A DNA stretch of 64,000 nt from Gordonia tangerina (GTDB lineage: Bacteria; Actinomycetota; Actinomycetes; Mycobacteriales; Mycobacteriaceae): assembly GCF_021556435.1 (NCBI RefSeq), contig NZ_JAKGCU010000008.1, positions 116,386-180,385 of the forward strand, read 5' to 3'. Under the pieces are notes generated by a model. It saw only the letters and a list, made by a program, of their open reading frames with translations. It ran no database searches and was not told the DNA's origin. The position numbers and the translations under genes are program-made. Of the stretch, positions 1-11,297 are shown in pieces; position 1 is the stretch's first letter; each line of letters opens with the position of its first letter.

Positions 1-1
1 C

Positions 2-709
2 TACCACTTCGCTTCCTGGGGTTTCGTGACGGTCGCCCCCGACGCCAACAGCGGATTCTTCGCCTCCGACATCGGTCTGGCCGCTGATCTGCGGGCCGCA
101 CTCGACATCGTCTCGCATGTGCCACTCGGGCACGGTGCGGTGACCGTCGACCCCGATCGTCTGGGCCTGGTGGGGCACGGTTTCGGAGCGTCGGCCGCGG
201 TGCTGGCCGCATCGGATCAGGCGTTGCGCGGACACCGGGCGCCGGAGTTGGGCGGTGTGGTCGCGGCGTTCCCGGCGCCGACCACGTCGGCGCTGCTGCC
301 CGCGGCGGCTCTTGTCCGTGCGCCGGGCCTGATCATCGCCGGTGCGGGCGAGCTCGACACGATGGATGCGAACGCACTTCCGCTGGCGCAGGCCTACGGC
401 GCAGATGTGGTCTTGCGCACCGTGCCTCGGGGTGCGCCTCGCGACCTGCTCGAGCGCCGCACGATCAAGTCCTTCGTCGGTATGAACGGATCCGACCGAG
501 CGCTCCACGCCATGATTCGCGCCGCTGGCACCGGATTTCTCCTGCACAGCGTGGCCGGGGAGAAGGGGTTCGGCGGATTCGCCGACGCCGACGGTGCGGT
601 GGGCAAGTTGAGTGCTGTCGACCTCACGGATCCGCCCGTGCAGGCAGTCGACGCGGTGTCCCACCTCCTCGGCGCCAAACCACGGAAGCGGCGGCTCAAG
701 AAGCGTTGA
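2..709 (+). CDS. Alpha/beta hydrolase, 5'-truncated by window edge
   Basis: Partial gene: the reading frame is already open at base 2 and encodes residues resembling the dienelactone-hydrolase/chlorophyllase-type family (a Trp-Gly-Phe-Val stretch before an Ala-Pro motif). A nucleophile elbow G-H-G-F-G-A is visible around base 175, and a Gly-Glu-Leu-Asp segment near base 350 could hold the acid residue. The catalytic histidine is not obvious. The C-terminus is basic (Lys/Arg-rich), and the stop lies 23 bases before glmS on the same strand. The GTG at 26 is internal to the family's usual sequence, so the true start is upstream of the window. The substrate cannot be inferred. Confidence 0.75.
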   Translation, partial: YHFASWGFVTVAPDANSGFFASDIGLAADLRAALDIVSHVPLGHGAVTVDPDRLGLVGHGFGASAAVLAASDQALRGHRAPELGGVVAAFPAPTTSALLPAAALVRAPGLIIAGAGELDTMDANALPLAQAYGADVVLRTVPRGAPRDLLERRTIKSFVGMNGSDRALHAMIRAAGTGFLLHSVAGEKGFGGFADADGAVGKLSAVDLTDPPVQAVDAVSHLLGAKPRKRRLKKR

Positions 710-732
710 ATTCACAGGTACGCTGACTGACT

Positions 733-2595
733 ATGTGTGGAATCGTCGGATACGTCGGCCAGCGGGATGCGCTCGGCATCGTGGTCGAGGCGCTGCGGCG
801 GATGGAGTATCGCGGATACGACTCGGCCGGGGTGGCCATCCTCGACGGAAAGGGCGGCACGGCGGTCGAGAAGAAGGCCGGTCGCCTGGAGAACCTGGAC
901 AAGCAGATCGCCACCGTGGGGCCGGAGAAGCTCAGTGGCACCACCGGGATGGGGCACACCCGATGGGCGACGCACGGAAAGCCCACCGATCGCAATGCCC
1001 ACCCGCATGTGAGTACCGACGGGCGGCTCGCGGTGGTGCACAACGGCATCATCGAGAATTACGCCACCCTTCGTGACGAACTCGAGGCCGACGGCATCGA
1101 GTTCGCGTCGGAGACCGACACCGAGACCGCCGTGCACCTCGTCGAGAGCTTCTACGCCGACGGCCCTACCGCCGGCGACTTCGTGTCGAGCGCCTACGCC
1201 GCGTTGCGGCGCCTCGAAGGCGCCTTCACGCTCGTCTTCACCCACTCCGACCATCCGGACACCATCGTCGCCGCCCGCCGTTCCACCCCACTGGTGGTCG
1301 GTGTCGGCGAGGGGGAGATGTTCGTCAGCTCCGACGTCACGGCGTTCATCGAGCACACCCGCGATGCGGTGGAACTCGGTCAGGACGAGGTCGTGGTGAT
1401 CACCGCCGACGACTACCGAATCACCGATTTCGACGGCGACCCGCGGGCCGGGAAGCCGTTCCACATCGACTGGGATCTCGCCGCGGCGGAGAAGAGCGGC
1501 TACGACTTCTTCATGCTCAAGGAGATCGCCGAGCAGCCGGCCGCGCTGGCCGACACCCTCCTCGGTCATCTCGACGGTGGCCGCATCGTGCTCGACGAGC
1601 AACGTCTCACCGACGACGACCTGCGCGACGTGGACAAGGTCTTCGTGGTGGCGTGTGGCACCGCATATCACGCCGGACTGCTCGCGAAGTACGCCATCGA
1701 GCACTGGACGCGACTGCCGGTCGAGGTGGAACTGGCCAGCGAATTCCGCTACCGCGACCCGGTGCTGGACCGATCGACGCTGGTGGTCGCCATCTCCCAG
1801 TCCGGCGAGACCGCCGACACCCTCGAGGCCGTCCGGCACGCCAAGGACCAGAAGGCCCGGGTGCTGGCGATCTGCAACACCAACGGGGCGCAGATCCCGC
1901 GGGAATCCGACGCGGTGCTCTACACCCATGCCGGCCCGGAGATCGGGGTGGCCTCCACCAAGTGCTTCCTCGCGCAGATCGTGGCCGCCTACCTGGTGGG
2001 TCTCGCGTTGGCGCAGGCGCGCGGCACGAAATACGCCGACGAGGTCTCGCGCGAGTTCGCCGCGATGGAGGCGATGTCCGGTGCGGTGACCGAGGTCCTC
2101 AAGACGATGGAACCGGTCCAGCAGCTCGCCCGCTCGCTGGCCGACCACAACACGGTCCTGTTCATCGGCCGCCATGTGGGATATCCGGTGGCACTCGAAG
2201 GAGCGCTCAAACTCAAGGAACTCGCCTACATGCACGCCGAGGGTTTCGCGGCGGGTGAACTCAAGCACGGACCGATCGCGCTGATCGAGGACGGGCTGCC
2301 GGTGATCATCGTGATGCCCTCGGCCGACGGTCGGGCGGTACTGCATTCCAAGATGGTCAGTAACATCCGCGAGATCCAGGCGCGTGGTGCACGCACCATC
2401 GTGATCGCCGAGCAGGACGACACCGCAGCCGCAGTGGTCGCCGACCACTTCATCCCAATCCCCAAGACGCCGACCCTGTTGCAGCCGCTGGTGTCCACGG
2501 TGCCGCTTCAGGTGTTCGCGGCCACCGTCGCACAGGCCCGCGGCTATGACGTCGACAAACCTCGCAACCTGGCCAAGTCGGTCACCGTCGAGTAA
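733..2595 (+). CDS. glmS: Glutamine-fructose-6-phosphate aminotransferase (isomerizing)
   Basis: GlmS converts fructose-6-phosphate and glutamine to glucosamine-6-phosphate, the first committed step toward UDP-GlcNAc for peptidoglycan and arabinogalactan linkage. The 620-residue protein is full length. It starts Met-Cys-Gly-Ile-Val, so Cys2 becomes the N-terminal nucleophile of the class-II glutaminase domain (about residues 1-230). Two SIS sugar-isomerase domains follow (about 300-430 and 470-610), with the Ser-Gln-Ser-Gly-Glu motif in the first. The C-terminus ends in the conserved Lys-Pro-Arg-Asn-Leu-Ala-Lys-Ser-Val-Thr-Val-Glu. No GlmS ribozyme is visible upstream, as expected outside Firmicutes. 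It heads a wall-precursor cluster followed by nnr and alr. Confidence 0.98.
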   Translation: MCGIVGYVGQRDALGIVVEALRRMEYRGYDSAGVAILDGKGGTAVEKKAGRLENLDKQIATVGPEKLSGTTGMGHTRWATHGKPTDRNAHPHVSTDGRLAVVHNGIIENYATLRDELEADGIEFASETDTETAVHLVESFYADGPTAGDFVSSAYAALRRLEGAFTLVFTHSDHPDTIVAARRSTPLVVGVGEGEMFVSSDVTAFIEHTRDAVELGQDEVVVITADDYRITDFDGDPRAGKPFHIDWDLAAAEKSGYDFFMLKEIAEQPAALADTLLGHLDGGRIVLDEQRLTDDDLRDVDKVFVVACGTAYHAGLLAKYAIEHWTRLPVEVELASEFRYRDPVLDRSTLVVAISQSGETADTLEAVRHAKDQKARVLAICNTNGAQIPRESDAVLYTHAGPEIGVASTKCFLAQIVAAYLVGLALAQARGTKYADEVSREFAAMEAMSGAVTEVLKTMEPVQQLARSLADHNTVLFIGRHVGYPVALEGALKLKELAYMHAEGFAAGELKHGPIALIEDGLPVIIVMPSADGRAVLHSKMVSNIREIQARGARTIVIAEQDDTAAAVVADHFIPIPKTPTLLQPLVSTVPLQVFAATVAQARGYDVDKPRNLAKSVTVE

Positions 2596-2621
2596 TCGGG
2601 CCCGGAGGAGGAGCAGCACCG

Positions 2622-4082
2622 ATGCCGATCCGCCACCTCACCGCCGACGCCGTCCGCACCGCCGAACACGCGGCCGGTGATCTGCTGGCGAACGGAACCT
2701 TGATGCGCCGCGCATCCGGGGGCGTTGCAGCCACGGTGATCGAGGAGTTGCGCCGCACCGGCGGCTGCTACGGCCGTCATGTCGGCCTCGTCGTGGGCGC
2801 CGGCGACAACGGCGGGGACGCGTTGTATGCCGCCGCGGCGCTCGCCCGCCGCGGCGTGCGGTGTGTTGCGGTGCTCCTCGCGCCGCAGCGGGCGCACCCG
2901 GCGGGGCTCACCGCATTCCGGGCCTCGGGCGGTCGCGTCGTGGCCGAGTTGCCCGCCGGACTCGACGTGGTGCTCGACGGGGTCGTCGGCATCGGAGGTC
3001 GGGGTCCGCTGCGTCCGGCGGCCGCTGCCGTGTTTGCCGCGCTGGTGCCTGCCGACCAGGGCGGACCCATCGTCGTCGCTGTCGACGTGCCGTCCGGCGT
3101 CGACGCAGACACCGGACAGGTACACGACCCGGCCGTGCGCGCCGACATCACCGTGACGTTCGGCGTGCGGCGTCTCGCGCATCTGCTGGCCGGCCCACAG
3201 TGCGGTCGGGTGCGACTCGTCGACATCGGGATCGACACCTCGGGTGCCGACGAGGTGGACACGCTGTGGGAGCTGACCGATGCCGAGGTCGGTCGGATGT
3301 GGCCGGTACCCGGCCCGTCCGACGACAAGTACAGCCAGGGTGTGGTCGGGGTGATCGCGGGGTCGGCCCGCTACCCGGGGGCGGCGATCCTCGCCTCCGG
3401 CGCCGCGGTGACCGCGACCTCAGGGATGACCCGATTCGTCGGTTCGGCCGCTGCGGACGTGGTCTCCCACCACCCCGAGGTGGTCGCCGTGGCGCGCTAT
3501 GCCGACGCCGGACGCGTGCAGGCGTGGGCGGTCGGGCCCGGGATGGGTACCGACGACGACGCGCTGGCGCTGTTGGGTGAGATCCTGGCCACCGATCTAC
3601 CGGTCCTCGTCGACGCCGACGGCCTCACCCTCCTCGCCGCTCACCCCGAACTGGTGGCCGACCGTGCCGCGCCGACCCTGTTGACCCCACACGCCGGTGA
3701 GTTCGCCCGGCTGACCGGCGCCGACGTCGGTTCCGACCGACTCGGTGCGGTTCGTGGCCTCGCCCGGGACTGGCGGGTGACCGTGTTGCTCAAGGGCCGA
3801 ATCACGCTGGTGGCCGATCCCACCGGCACGGTCCTGGGCAACGACGCCGGATCGTCGTGGGCGGCGACGGCCGGCGCCGGCGACGTGCTCACCGGCATCG
3901 CCGGCGGGTTGCTCGCGGCGGGCCTGTCGCCGCAGTTGGCGGGCGCCGCGGCTGCCCGGGTGCATGCGCGGGCGGCCGCGCGGGCAGCCCGGGGAGCCCC
4001 GATCGGCGCCGCCGACCTCCTGGCCGAGGTCCGCGACGCGATCAGGGATGTGCGCGCCGGTCTGGGACAATGGTCGCGATGA
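2622..4082 (+). CDS. nnr: Bifunctional NAD(P)H-hydrate epimerase / ADP-dependent dehydratase
   Basis: This repair enzyme epimerises damaged NAD(P)HX and dehydrates it back to NAD(P)H. The 486-residue protein has an N-terminal YjeF/AIBP epimerase domain (about 1-215, with a G-A-G-D-N-G-G-D nucleotide motif). A C-terminal ribokinase-like dehydratase domain (about 230-480) carries the diagnostic T-A-G-A-G-D-V-L-T-G-I motif near residue 415. A strong GGAGGAGG-like ribosome site lies 8-14 bases before the ATG. The stop overlaps the alr start (ATGA at 4079-4082), indicating translational coupling. The same nnr-alr neighbourhood occurs in mycobacteria. Confidence 0.96.
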   Translation: MPIRHLTADAVRTAEHAAGDLLANGTLMRRASGGVAATVIEELRRTGGCYGRHVGLVVGAGDNGGDALYAAAALARRGVRCVAVLLAPQRAHPAGLTAFRASGGRVVAELPAGLDVVLDGVVGIGGRGPLRPAAAAVFAALVPADQGGPIVVAVDVPSGVDADTGQVHDPAVRADITVTFGVRRLAHLLAGPQCGRVRLVDIGIDTSGADEVDTLWELTDAEVGRMWPVPGPSDDKYSQGVVGVIAGSARYPGAAILASGAAVTATSGMTRFVGSAAADVVSHHPEVVAVARYADAGRVQAWAVGPGMGTDDDALALLGEILATDLPVLVDADGLTLLAAHPELVADRAAPTLLTPHAGEFARLTGADVGSDRLGAVRGLARDWRVTVLLKGRITLVADPTGTVLGNDAGSSWAATAGAGDVLTGIAGGLLAAGLSPQLAGAAAARVHARAAARAARGAPIGAADLLAEVRDAIRDVRAGLGQWSR

Positions 4083-5212
4083 CCACTCATGCCCTGACCG
4101 CGACCATCGATCTCGGCGCGATCGCCCACAACGTCGACGTCCTGCGTACCGCCGCGGGCGCCGATGTGCTGGCAGTGGTGAAAGCCGACGCCTATGGACA
4201 CGGGGCGGTACCCGTCGCCCAGGCCGCGCTGGCCGCTGGCGCCGCCGAACTCGGGGTGGCCCACATCACCGAAGCCCTCGCGCTGCGCCGTGCCGGTGTC
4301 GACGCCCACCTCACCGCATGGCTACACGCACCCGACGCCGATTTCGTATCCGCCATCGAGCACGACATCGACATCGCGGTGTCCTCGACGCGTCAACTGG
4401 ACTCGGTGGTGGCGGCAGCCGAACGACTGTCGCAACCGGCCACCGTCACGGTCAAGGTCGACACCGGACTCAACCGCAGCGGGGTGGCGGCCGATGAATG
4501 GCCGGACTTCAGTGAGGTCCTCGGCAAAGCCCGTGCCGGCGGGGCCGTCGCGGTGCGTGCGATCATGTGCCATCTCGCGCGTGGCGACGAGCCCGAACAT
4601 CCGCTCAATTCCGAGCAGGCACGACGACTCGACGACGCAGCCGCCGACCTGCGCCGGCTCGGCGCCGGTCCCGAGGTCACCCATATCGCGAATTCTCCTG
4701 CGGCGCTGACCCGTCCGGACCTCGCGCGCGATCTGGTGCGTCCGGGCATCGCCCTCTACGGCCGTAGCCCGATCCCCGAACGCGGTGACTTCGGGCTCGT
4801 GCCGGCGATGACGCTGACGGCTCAAGTGGCGCTGGTCAAGAAACTCGCTGCCGGACAAGGTGTTTCCTACGGACACACATTCGTGGCGCAACACGACACG
4901 ATGATCGCGGTGCTACCCGCCGGATATGCCGACGGCGTGCCCCGCCTGCTGTCCGGTCGCTTCCAGGTCGCGATCAACGGGCGGCTCTTCCCCGGCATCG
5001 GACGAGTCTGCATGGACCAGTTGGTGATCGACCTCGGACCCGACGGAGGTGGGGTGCGCGAGGGCGACGTGGCCGAGCTGTTCGGCACCGGACGGACCGG
5101 CGGGCCGACGGCCGGCGACTGGGCCGACGCCATCGGCACCATCGATTACGAGATCGTCAGCGGTATCGGGTCGCGTGCCGTACGCCGCTACGTGGGTGAT
5201 GTCGATGAGTAG
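4079..5212 (+). CDS. alr: Alanine racemase
   Basis: PLP-dependent racemisation of L-alanine to D-alanine for peptidoglycan. The ATG at 4079 gives 377 residues, the normal family length. Lys35 in V-V-K-A-D-A-Y-G-H-G is the PLP Schiff-base lysine, and Tyr264 in G-V-S-Y-G-H-T is the second catalytic base. The N-terminal TIM barrel is followed by a C-terminal beta domain with C-M-D-Q. An in-frame ATG at 4070 is an alternative start. The chosen one overlaps the nnr stop by four bases, the usual coupling geometry here. The gene ends inside the start of the next hydrolase gene. Confidence 0.98.
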   Translation: MTTHALTATIDLGAIAHNVDVLRTAAGADVLAVVKADAYGHGAVPVAQAALAAGAAELGVAHITEALALRRAGVDAHLTAWLHAPDADFVSAIEHDIDIAVSSTRQLDSVVAAAERLSQPATVTVKVDTGLNRSGVAADEWPDFSEVLGKARAGGAVAVRAIMCHLARGDEPEHPLNSEQARRLDDAAADLRRLGAGPEVTHIANSPAALTRPDLARDLVRPGIALYGRSPIPERGDFGLVPAMTLTAQVALVKKLAAGQGVSYGHTFVAQHDTMIAVLPAGYADGVPRLLSGRFQVAINGRLFPGIGRVCMDQLVIDLGPDGGGVREGDVAELFGTGRTGGPTAGDWADAIGTIDYEIVSGIGSRAVRRYVGDVDE

Positions 5213-6335
5213 ATCCGAGCGATTCGGTTGGCTCGCCGGGGTCACCGGCGTCGGGGCGATCGGTGCGGTCGCAGCCGGTGGGGTGGCCCGCAACGCGGCA
5301 CGACGACGTGGGTCCGCGCGGGTCGATCCATTTGCCGGCGTGGACTTCACCACGATCTACGACGACGACGCGACCACGGTGACCGCCGACGACGGCGTAT
5401 CGCTGGCCGTGCGCACCGTCGTCACCGGTCCGGGGCGCGAGGACCCCTCGATCGAACCCGACCTCACCGTGGTGTTCGTCCACGGCTTCAGCCTGCGGAT
5501 GGCGAGTTGGCATTTCCAGCGCTATGCGCTGGAGGCATGGTGGTCGCAGCGGACGGTCCGCATGGTCTTCTTCGATCACCGTGGACACGGGCGTAGCGAT
5601 CCGGCGCCGTCGGAGACGTGCACGATCACCCAGCTCGCCGACGACATCGCCGCGGTGATCCGATCGGTGGCCCCGCGCGGGCCCATCGTGCTGGTCGGAC
5701 ACTCGATGGGCGGTATGTCTGTGATGGGCCTGGCTCGCCGTGACCCGGCACTATTCGGGCCGGACGGTCGCGTCACCGGGGTGGCGCTCATCGCGACCGC
5801 GGCGCGCGGCATCACCGAGGCGGGACTCGGTGAGGGCTTGCACAATCCGCTCGTCGGCGCCTTCCGCGTGTCTGTGCGTCACGTCCCCGCGCTGGTCCGC
5901 GCCGGTCGCGGAATCACCCGGCAGGCGCTCGAACCCGTCCTGGTCGCCGCGAGTTTCGGCACCGACTTCTACAGCCCGAACGCGGGTCGTGCAGTCGAGA
6001 AGATGATCCAGAACACACCGATCGAGACGCTCGTGGACTTCCTGCACGCTCTGGAGGACCACGATGAGACGACGGCGTTTCCGATTCTGGCGCATGTTCC
6101 GTCGGTGGTGGTGTGCGGCAACCAGGATCGGCTCACGCCGCTGCCGAGGTCGGTGCGCATGTACGCCGAGCTCGGTCCCGATTCACGCCTCGTCGTGGTG
6201 GATGGTGCCGGGCACATGGTGCCGATGGAGCGGCCGGAGGAAGTGACCGAGGCCATCGCCGACCTGGTGGAGCGGGCCCGGGCCGCCGCCCCCCAGCCAC
6301 ACCGCCGATGGTGGCGAAAGCTGATGGCGCGGTGA
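5199..6335 (+). CDS. Alpha/beta-fold hydrolase with N-terminal membrane segment
   Basis: Alpha/beta hydrolase of unknown substrate, between alr and tsaE as in mycobacterial relatives. About 378 residues with one hydrophobic N-terminal segment (roughly residues 9-28, rich in Gly/Ala/Val), probably a membrane anchor. The complete triad is visible: Ser in G-H-S-M-G-G-M, Asp in G-N-Q-D-R-L-T and His in G-A-G-H-M-V-P. H-G-F near residue 95 forms the oxyanion region. The ATG at 5199 overlaps the alr stop, with ATG 5205 as an alternative. The 3' end overlaps tsaE by GTGA. An esterase or lipase role is possible but unproven. Confidence 0.88.
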   Translation: MSMSRSERFGWLAGVTGVGAIGAVAAGGVARNAARRRGSARVDPFAGVDFTTIYDDDATTVTADDGVSLAVRTVVTGPGREDPSIEPDLTVVFVHGFSLRMASWHFQRYALEAWWSQRTVRMVFFDHRGHGRSDPAPSETCTITQLADDIAAVIRSVAPRGPIVLVGHSMGGMSVMGLARRDPALFGPDGRVTGVALIATAARGITEAGLGEGLHNPLVGAFRVSVRHVPALVRAGRGITRQALEPVLVAASFGTDFYSPNAGRAVEKMIQNTPIETLVDFLHALEDHDETTAFPILAHVPSVVVCGNQDRLTPLPRSVRMYAELGPDSRLVVVDGAGHMVPMERPEEVTEAIADLVERARAAAPQPHRRWWRKLMAR

Positions 6336-6793
6336 GCGAATCGACTCGACCCGCCACTGCAGGCGAACGGACACTGCCCGAGGTCGACGACACCGAGGCA
6401 CTCGGCCGCGAACTCGCGGCGCAGTTGCAGGCAGGCGATCTGGTGATCCTGGACGGTCCACTCGGTGCCGGCAAGACCGCGATGACCAGGGGCATCGCGG
6501 CAGGTCTGGGGGTGATCGGACGGGTGTCATCGCCCACGTTCATCATCGCCCGGGAACACCGGGCCGCGCTGCCGGGACGGCCCGGCCTGATCCACGTCGA
6601 CGCCTACCGGCTCGGCGGCCTCGACGAACTCGACGCCCTTGATCTCGATACCGATCTCGCGGATTCGGTGATCGTGGTCGAGTGGGGCGGGGGGGTGGCC
6701 GAACGTCTGGTCGAGCGTCACCTCCTGGTGCGCCTGCGGCGCGAACCGGAGTCCGAGGTGCGTAGCGCGGCATGGGAATGGGTGGAGCACTGA
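6332..6793 (+). CDS. tsaE: tRNA t6A37 biosynthesis ATPase TsaE
   Basis: TsaE is the ATPase partner of the TsaB-TsaD complex that places threonylcarbamoyl on A37 of ANN-decoding tRNAs. The 153-residue product shows the Walker A sequence G-P-L-G-A-G-K-T (about residues 43-50), the conserved S-S-P-T-F switch-like motif, and H-V-D-A-Y-R-L followed by V-E-W-G. The GTG start at 6332 overlaps the preceding stop. An upstream in-frame ATG at 6308 is less likely. Its stop overlaps the tsaB ATG by one base (TGATG). Confidence 0.95.
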   Translation: MSESTRPATAGERTLPEVDDTEALGRELAAQLQAGDLVILDGPLGAGKTAMTRGIAAGLGVIGRVSSPTFIIAREHRAALPGRPGLIHVDAYRLGGLDELDALDLDTDLADSVIVVEWGGGVAERLVERHLLVRLRREPESEVRSAAWEWVEH

Positions 6794-7494
6794 TGTACAT
6801 ACTCGCGATCGACACCTCCACCGACGCAGTCGTCGCCGGTGTCGCGGCGCTTCGGGGAGCCGACGCCACCGAAGAGGTGCTCGCCGAACGGCAGGTGACC
6901 GACGGTCGGCGGCATGCCGAGATCCTCACCAGCCTCGTCGGCGAAACCCTGGACGAGGCCCGCGTGGCCCGCAGTCAACTCGACGCCGTGGTGGTGGGTT
7001 GCGGTCCGGGGCCGTTCACCGGACTGCGGGTCGGGATGGCCACCGGGGCGGCATTCGGCGACGCGTTGGGCGTGCCGGTGCACGGGGTGTGTTCACTCGA
7101 TGCGATCGCCGCAGCGCAGATGTCGCAGACCTCCGCGTCGTCGCTGTTGGTGGTCACCGACGCGCGGCGCCGCGAGATCTATTGGGCTACTTACGATCAG
7201 GGCAGGCGGACGGCCGGCCCCGCAGTGGCGCCGCCCGGCGAGGTCGTCGCCGATCTCGCCGACATGCCGATCGATGTCGTCGTCGGTTCACCGACCCACG
7301 CGGGGCTGTTCGATCGGCCGGTCGGCGCGGCGTCGGTGCCGTCGGTGGCCGGACTGGTGACGGTGGCACGCGCCGACTTGTCGGGCAGCATGCCCCCGGC
7401 GGCGCTGGTGCCCCTGTACCTGCGGCGACCGGACGCGGTGGAACCCAAGCGGCGCCGACCCGCCGACCCGCAGCGACAGGAGTTGGCCCGGTGA
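6793..7494 (+). CDS. tsaB: tRNA threonylcarbamoyladenosine biosynthesis protein TsaB
   Basis: TsaB is the non-catalytic ASKHA-fold partner that dimerises with TsaD. The 233-residue product begins with I-L-A-I-D-T-S-T. It has the V-G-C-G-P-G-P-F-T-G-L-R-V-G segment typical of the family around residue 70, and lacks the metal-binding HxxxH present in TsaD, as expected. Start and stop overlap tsaE (TGATG) and rimI (GTGA), so the whole t6A cluster is probably co-translated. The last 20 residues are basic and poorly conserved. Confidence 0.95.
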   Translation: MYILAIDTSTDAVVAGVAALRGADATEEVLAERQVTDGRRHAEILTSLVGETLDEARVARSQLDAVVVGCGPGPFTGLRVGMATGAAFGDALGVPVHGVCSLDAIAAAQMSQTSASSLLVVTDARRREIYWATYDQGRRTAGPAVAPPGEVVADLADMPIDVVVGSPTHAGLFDRPVGAASVPSVAGLVTVARADLSGSMPPAALVPLYLRRPDAVEPKRRRPADPQRQELAR

Positions 7495-7997
7495 CGACCT
7501 CGGAACTGATCGTCGACGCCCTCGAACACCCGGACATCCCGCGTTGCGCGGCGTTGGAGAAGCTGATGTTCGCCGACGACTCTCCCTGGCCGGCGACTGC
7601 TTTCCGTGCCGAGCTGAATGCGCCGTACAACCGGTACTTCGCTGCGCGCGAACAACCCGGTGGCCCGGTCGTCGGCTACGCGGGCATCTCCACGCTCGGG
7701 TCGCCGGGGGATCTCGAGTGTGAGATCCACACCATCGCGGTGGCGCCGACCCATCGCGGTCGCGGATACGGGCGCGCGTTGCTCGCAGCGCTGCTCGCGG
7801 TGGCCGACGAGTGCGGTGCGTCCGTCTACCTGGAGGTGCGTACCGACAACGACACCGCGATCGCCCTGTACGAGGGCACCGGTTTTGTCCGGTCCGGCGT
7901 GCGCCGCAACTACTATCAGCCGTCCGGCGCCGACGCGTACACGATGATCCGCCCGGCGAGCGGAGTCACGTTGCAGCAGACCGGGGGTGCGCAATGA
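7491..7997 (+). CDS. rimI: Ribosomal-protein-alanine N-acetyltransferase RimI (GNAT)
   Basis: GNAT acetyltransferase, 168 residues, in the conserved tsaB-rimI-tsaD order. The acetyl-CoA pyrophosphate loop reads [11 protein letters not shown] (about residues 85-95). It is preceded by the C-E-I-H-T-I-A-V strand and followed by Y-L-E-V-R-T-D-N and A-L-Y-E-G-T-G-F, all family hallmarks. The likely substrate is the N-terminus of ribosomal protein S18, though the target is not proven in actinobacteria. The GTG start overlaps the tsaB stop, and its own stop overlaps the tsaD ATG. Confidence 0.93.
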   Translation: MTTSELIVDALEHPDIPRCAALEKLMFADDSPWPATAFRAELNAPYNRYFAAREQPGGPVVGYAGISTLGSPGDLECEIHTIAVAPTHRGRGYGRALLAALLAVADECGASVYLEVRTDNDTAIALYEGTGFVRSGVRRNYYQPSGADAYTMIRPASGVTLQQTGGAQ

Positions 7998-9046
7998 TCG
8001 TGATGGGTATCGAGAGTTCCTGCGACGAGACCGGCGTGGGCATCGTCGAGTGGACGCGCGACGGCATGGGCGACGGTGGACGCGGTACGGCGAGGTTGCT
8101 TGCCGACGAGGTGGCATCCAGCGTCGACGAACATGCGCGCTTCGGTGGCGTGGTACCCGAGATCGCGTCCCGGGCACATCTGGAGGCCATCGTGCCGACC
8201 ATGCAGCGCGCCCGGGAGGCGGCTGGTGTCGACCGGCCCGACGCGATCGCGGTCACGATCGGCCCGGGGCTGGCCGGGGCGTTGCTGGTCGGGGTGGCCG
8301 CGGCCAAGGCGTACGCGCTGGCCTGGGACGTCCCGTTATATGCGATGAATCATCTCGGCGGCCATGTGGCGGTGGACACCCTCGAGCACGGCCCGATGCC
8401 CGAGTGTGTGGCGCTGCTCGTCTCGGGTGGACACACCCACCTGTTGCACGTCACCGACCTGGCACGTCCCATCACGGAGCTGGGCACCACCGTCGACGAC
8501 GCGGCGGGGGAGGCGTTCGACAAGGTGGCGCGATTGCTCGACCTCGGGTTTCCCGGCGGTCCGGCGCTGGACCGGGCGGCGGCCCACGGCGACCCGCAGG
8601 CCGTCGGCTTCCCCCGCGGGATGACCGGTCCCCGTGATGCGCGCTACGACTTCTCGTTCAGCGGCCTCAAGACCGCTGTCGCCCGCCACGTGGAGAAATG
8701 TGAGCGGCAGGGCACCGCGGTGTCGATTCCCGATGTCGCCGCATCGTTTCAGGAAGCGGTCGCCGACGTGCTGACGATGAAGGCGGTGCGGGCGTGCACC
8801 GATCTCGATGTCGACACCCTCGTTCTCGGGGGTGGTGCCACCGCCAACTCGCGCATCCGGTCGCTGGCCCAGGAGCGCTGCGCGGCCGCCGGGATCACCT
8901 TGCGAGTACCCAAGCCGCGCCTATGCACCGACAACGGCGTCATGATCGCCACCCTCGGAGCGCACGTGATCGGTGGTGGGGCAGAGCCCTCGCCACTGAC
9001 CGTGGCCACAGACCCGGGAATGTCGGTGCAGGTCAGTCAGCTCTGA
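7994..9046 (+). CDS. tsaD: tRNA N6-threonylcarbamoyladenosine transferase TsaD
   Basis: TsaD is the catalytic subunit that transfers the threonylcarbamoyl group to A37. It has 350 residues in an ASKHA fold. The start I-E-S-S-C-D-E-T is diagnostic, the metal-binding histidines are in N-H-L-G-G-H near residue 120, and V-S-G-G-H-T and G-G-G-A-T-A-N lie further on. ATG 7994 forms an ATGA overlap with rimI, and an in-frame ATG at 8003 is an alternative. It closes the operon. The groES promoter begins 32 bases downstream, so no separate terminator fits well between them. Confidence 0.97.
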   Translation: MIVMGIESSCDETGVGIVEWTRDGMGDGGRGTARLLADEVASSVDEHARFGGVVPEIASRAHLEAIVPTMQRAREAAGVDRPDAIAVTIGPGLAGALLVGVAAAKAYALAWDVPLYAMNHLGGHVAVDTLEHGPMPECVALLVSGGHTHLLHVTDLARPITELGTTVDDAAGEAFDKVARLLDLGFPGGPALDRAAAHGDPQAVGFPRGMTGPRDARYDFSFSGLKTAVARHVEKCERQGTAVSIPDVAASFQEAVADVLTMKAVRACTDLDVDTLVLGGGATANSRIRSLAQERCAAAGITLRVPKPRLCTDNGVMIATLGAHVIGGGAEPSPLTVATDPGMSVQVSQL

Positions 9047-9078
9047 GCGATCAGATCGGACTTTCGCAGCCTCCGCCC

Positions 9079-9112
9079 TTGAGTGCTGGCACTCTCGTGT
9101 ATAGAGTGCTAG
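9079..9112 (+). promoter_or_regulatory. groES promoter with CIRCE (HrcA) operator
   Basis: CIRCE-type operator at 9086-9112: CTGGCACTC, nine bases, GAGTGCTAG. Eight of nine arm positions are complementary, and it closely matches the TTAGCACTC-N9-GAGTGCTAA consensus bound by the heat-shock repressor HrcA. A -10 hexamer TATAGA (9100-9105) lies inside the spacer and a -35-like TTGAGT at 9079-9084, so HrcA would block polymerase directly. An overlapping perfect palindrome GAGTGCTGGCACTC (9081-9094) supplies an extra half-site. hrcA itself is not in the window. Confidence 0.9.
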
Positions 9113-9228
9113 TGGCACTGTGATGAAGCCTCGTACACCCGCGACGGCGGGGTTTCGGCCCAGGGCCAATGAACGTGCAATTCGATTCATCGTTCAACAA
9201 CTCAGTACGAAAGTTGAGGAACCACATC

Positions 9229-9528
9229 GTGGCGAGCGTGAACATCAAGCCGCTTGAGGACAAGATCCTGGTGCAGGCCGTGGAGGCAGAGACGACCACC
9301 GCGTCCGGTCTGGTCATCCCGGACACCGCCAAGGAGAAGCCGCAGGAAGGCACCGTCATCGCCGTTGGCGAGGGCCGGGTCACCGAGCAGGGTAACCGCG
9401 TCCCCGTCGACGTCAAGGAAGGCGACACCGTCATCTACAGCAAGTACGGGGGCACCGAGATCAAGTACGCCGGCGAGGAGTACCTGATCCTCTCGGCGCG
9501 CGACGTGCTGGCCGTCATCGGCAAGTAA
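9229..9528 (+). CDS. groES: Co-chaperonin GroES (Cpn10)
   Basis: Heptameric lid of the chaperonin. The 99-residue product is the normal length. It starts with [12 protein letters not shown], carries the mobile loop ([10 protein letters not shown]) at about residues 22-31, and ends D-V-L-A-V-I. The GTG at 9229 follows AGGA at 9217-9220 with good spacing. An upstream in-frame ATG at 9169 would add an unconserved extension and is rejected. Transcription is under the CIRCE promoter upstream, and groEL1 follows after 99 bases. Confidence 0.97.
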   Translation: MASVNIKPLEDKILVQAVEAETTTASGLVIPDTAKEKPQEGTVIAVGEGRVTEQGNRVPVDVKEGDTVIYSKYGGTEIKYAGEEYLILSARDVLAVIGK

Positions 9529-11244
<1,716 letters not shown>

Positions 11245-11297
11245 TGAAGTGAGACCGGGCAGCGGCGGACGAACCCGACCGCACTGCCCGAGACGCA

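Noticed and set aside
712..2619. 635-residue open frame on the minus strand opposite glmS
   Set aside because: Antisense shadow of a high-GC gene; Arg/His/Gly-rich composition, no motif and no ribosome site, while glmS is unmistakable.
9169..9228. Upstream ATG start for groES
   Set aside because: Adds an unconserved 20-residue extension; the GTG at 9229 has a ribosome site and gives the normal GroES length.
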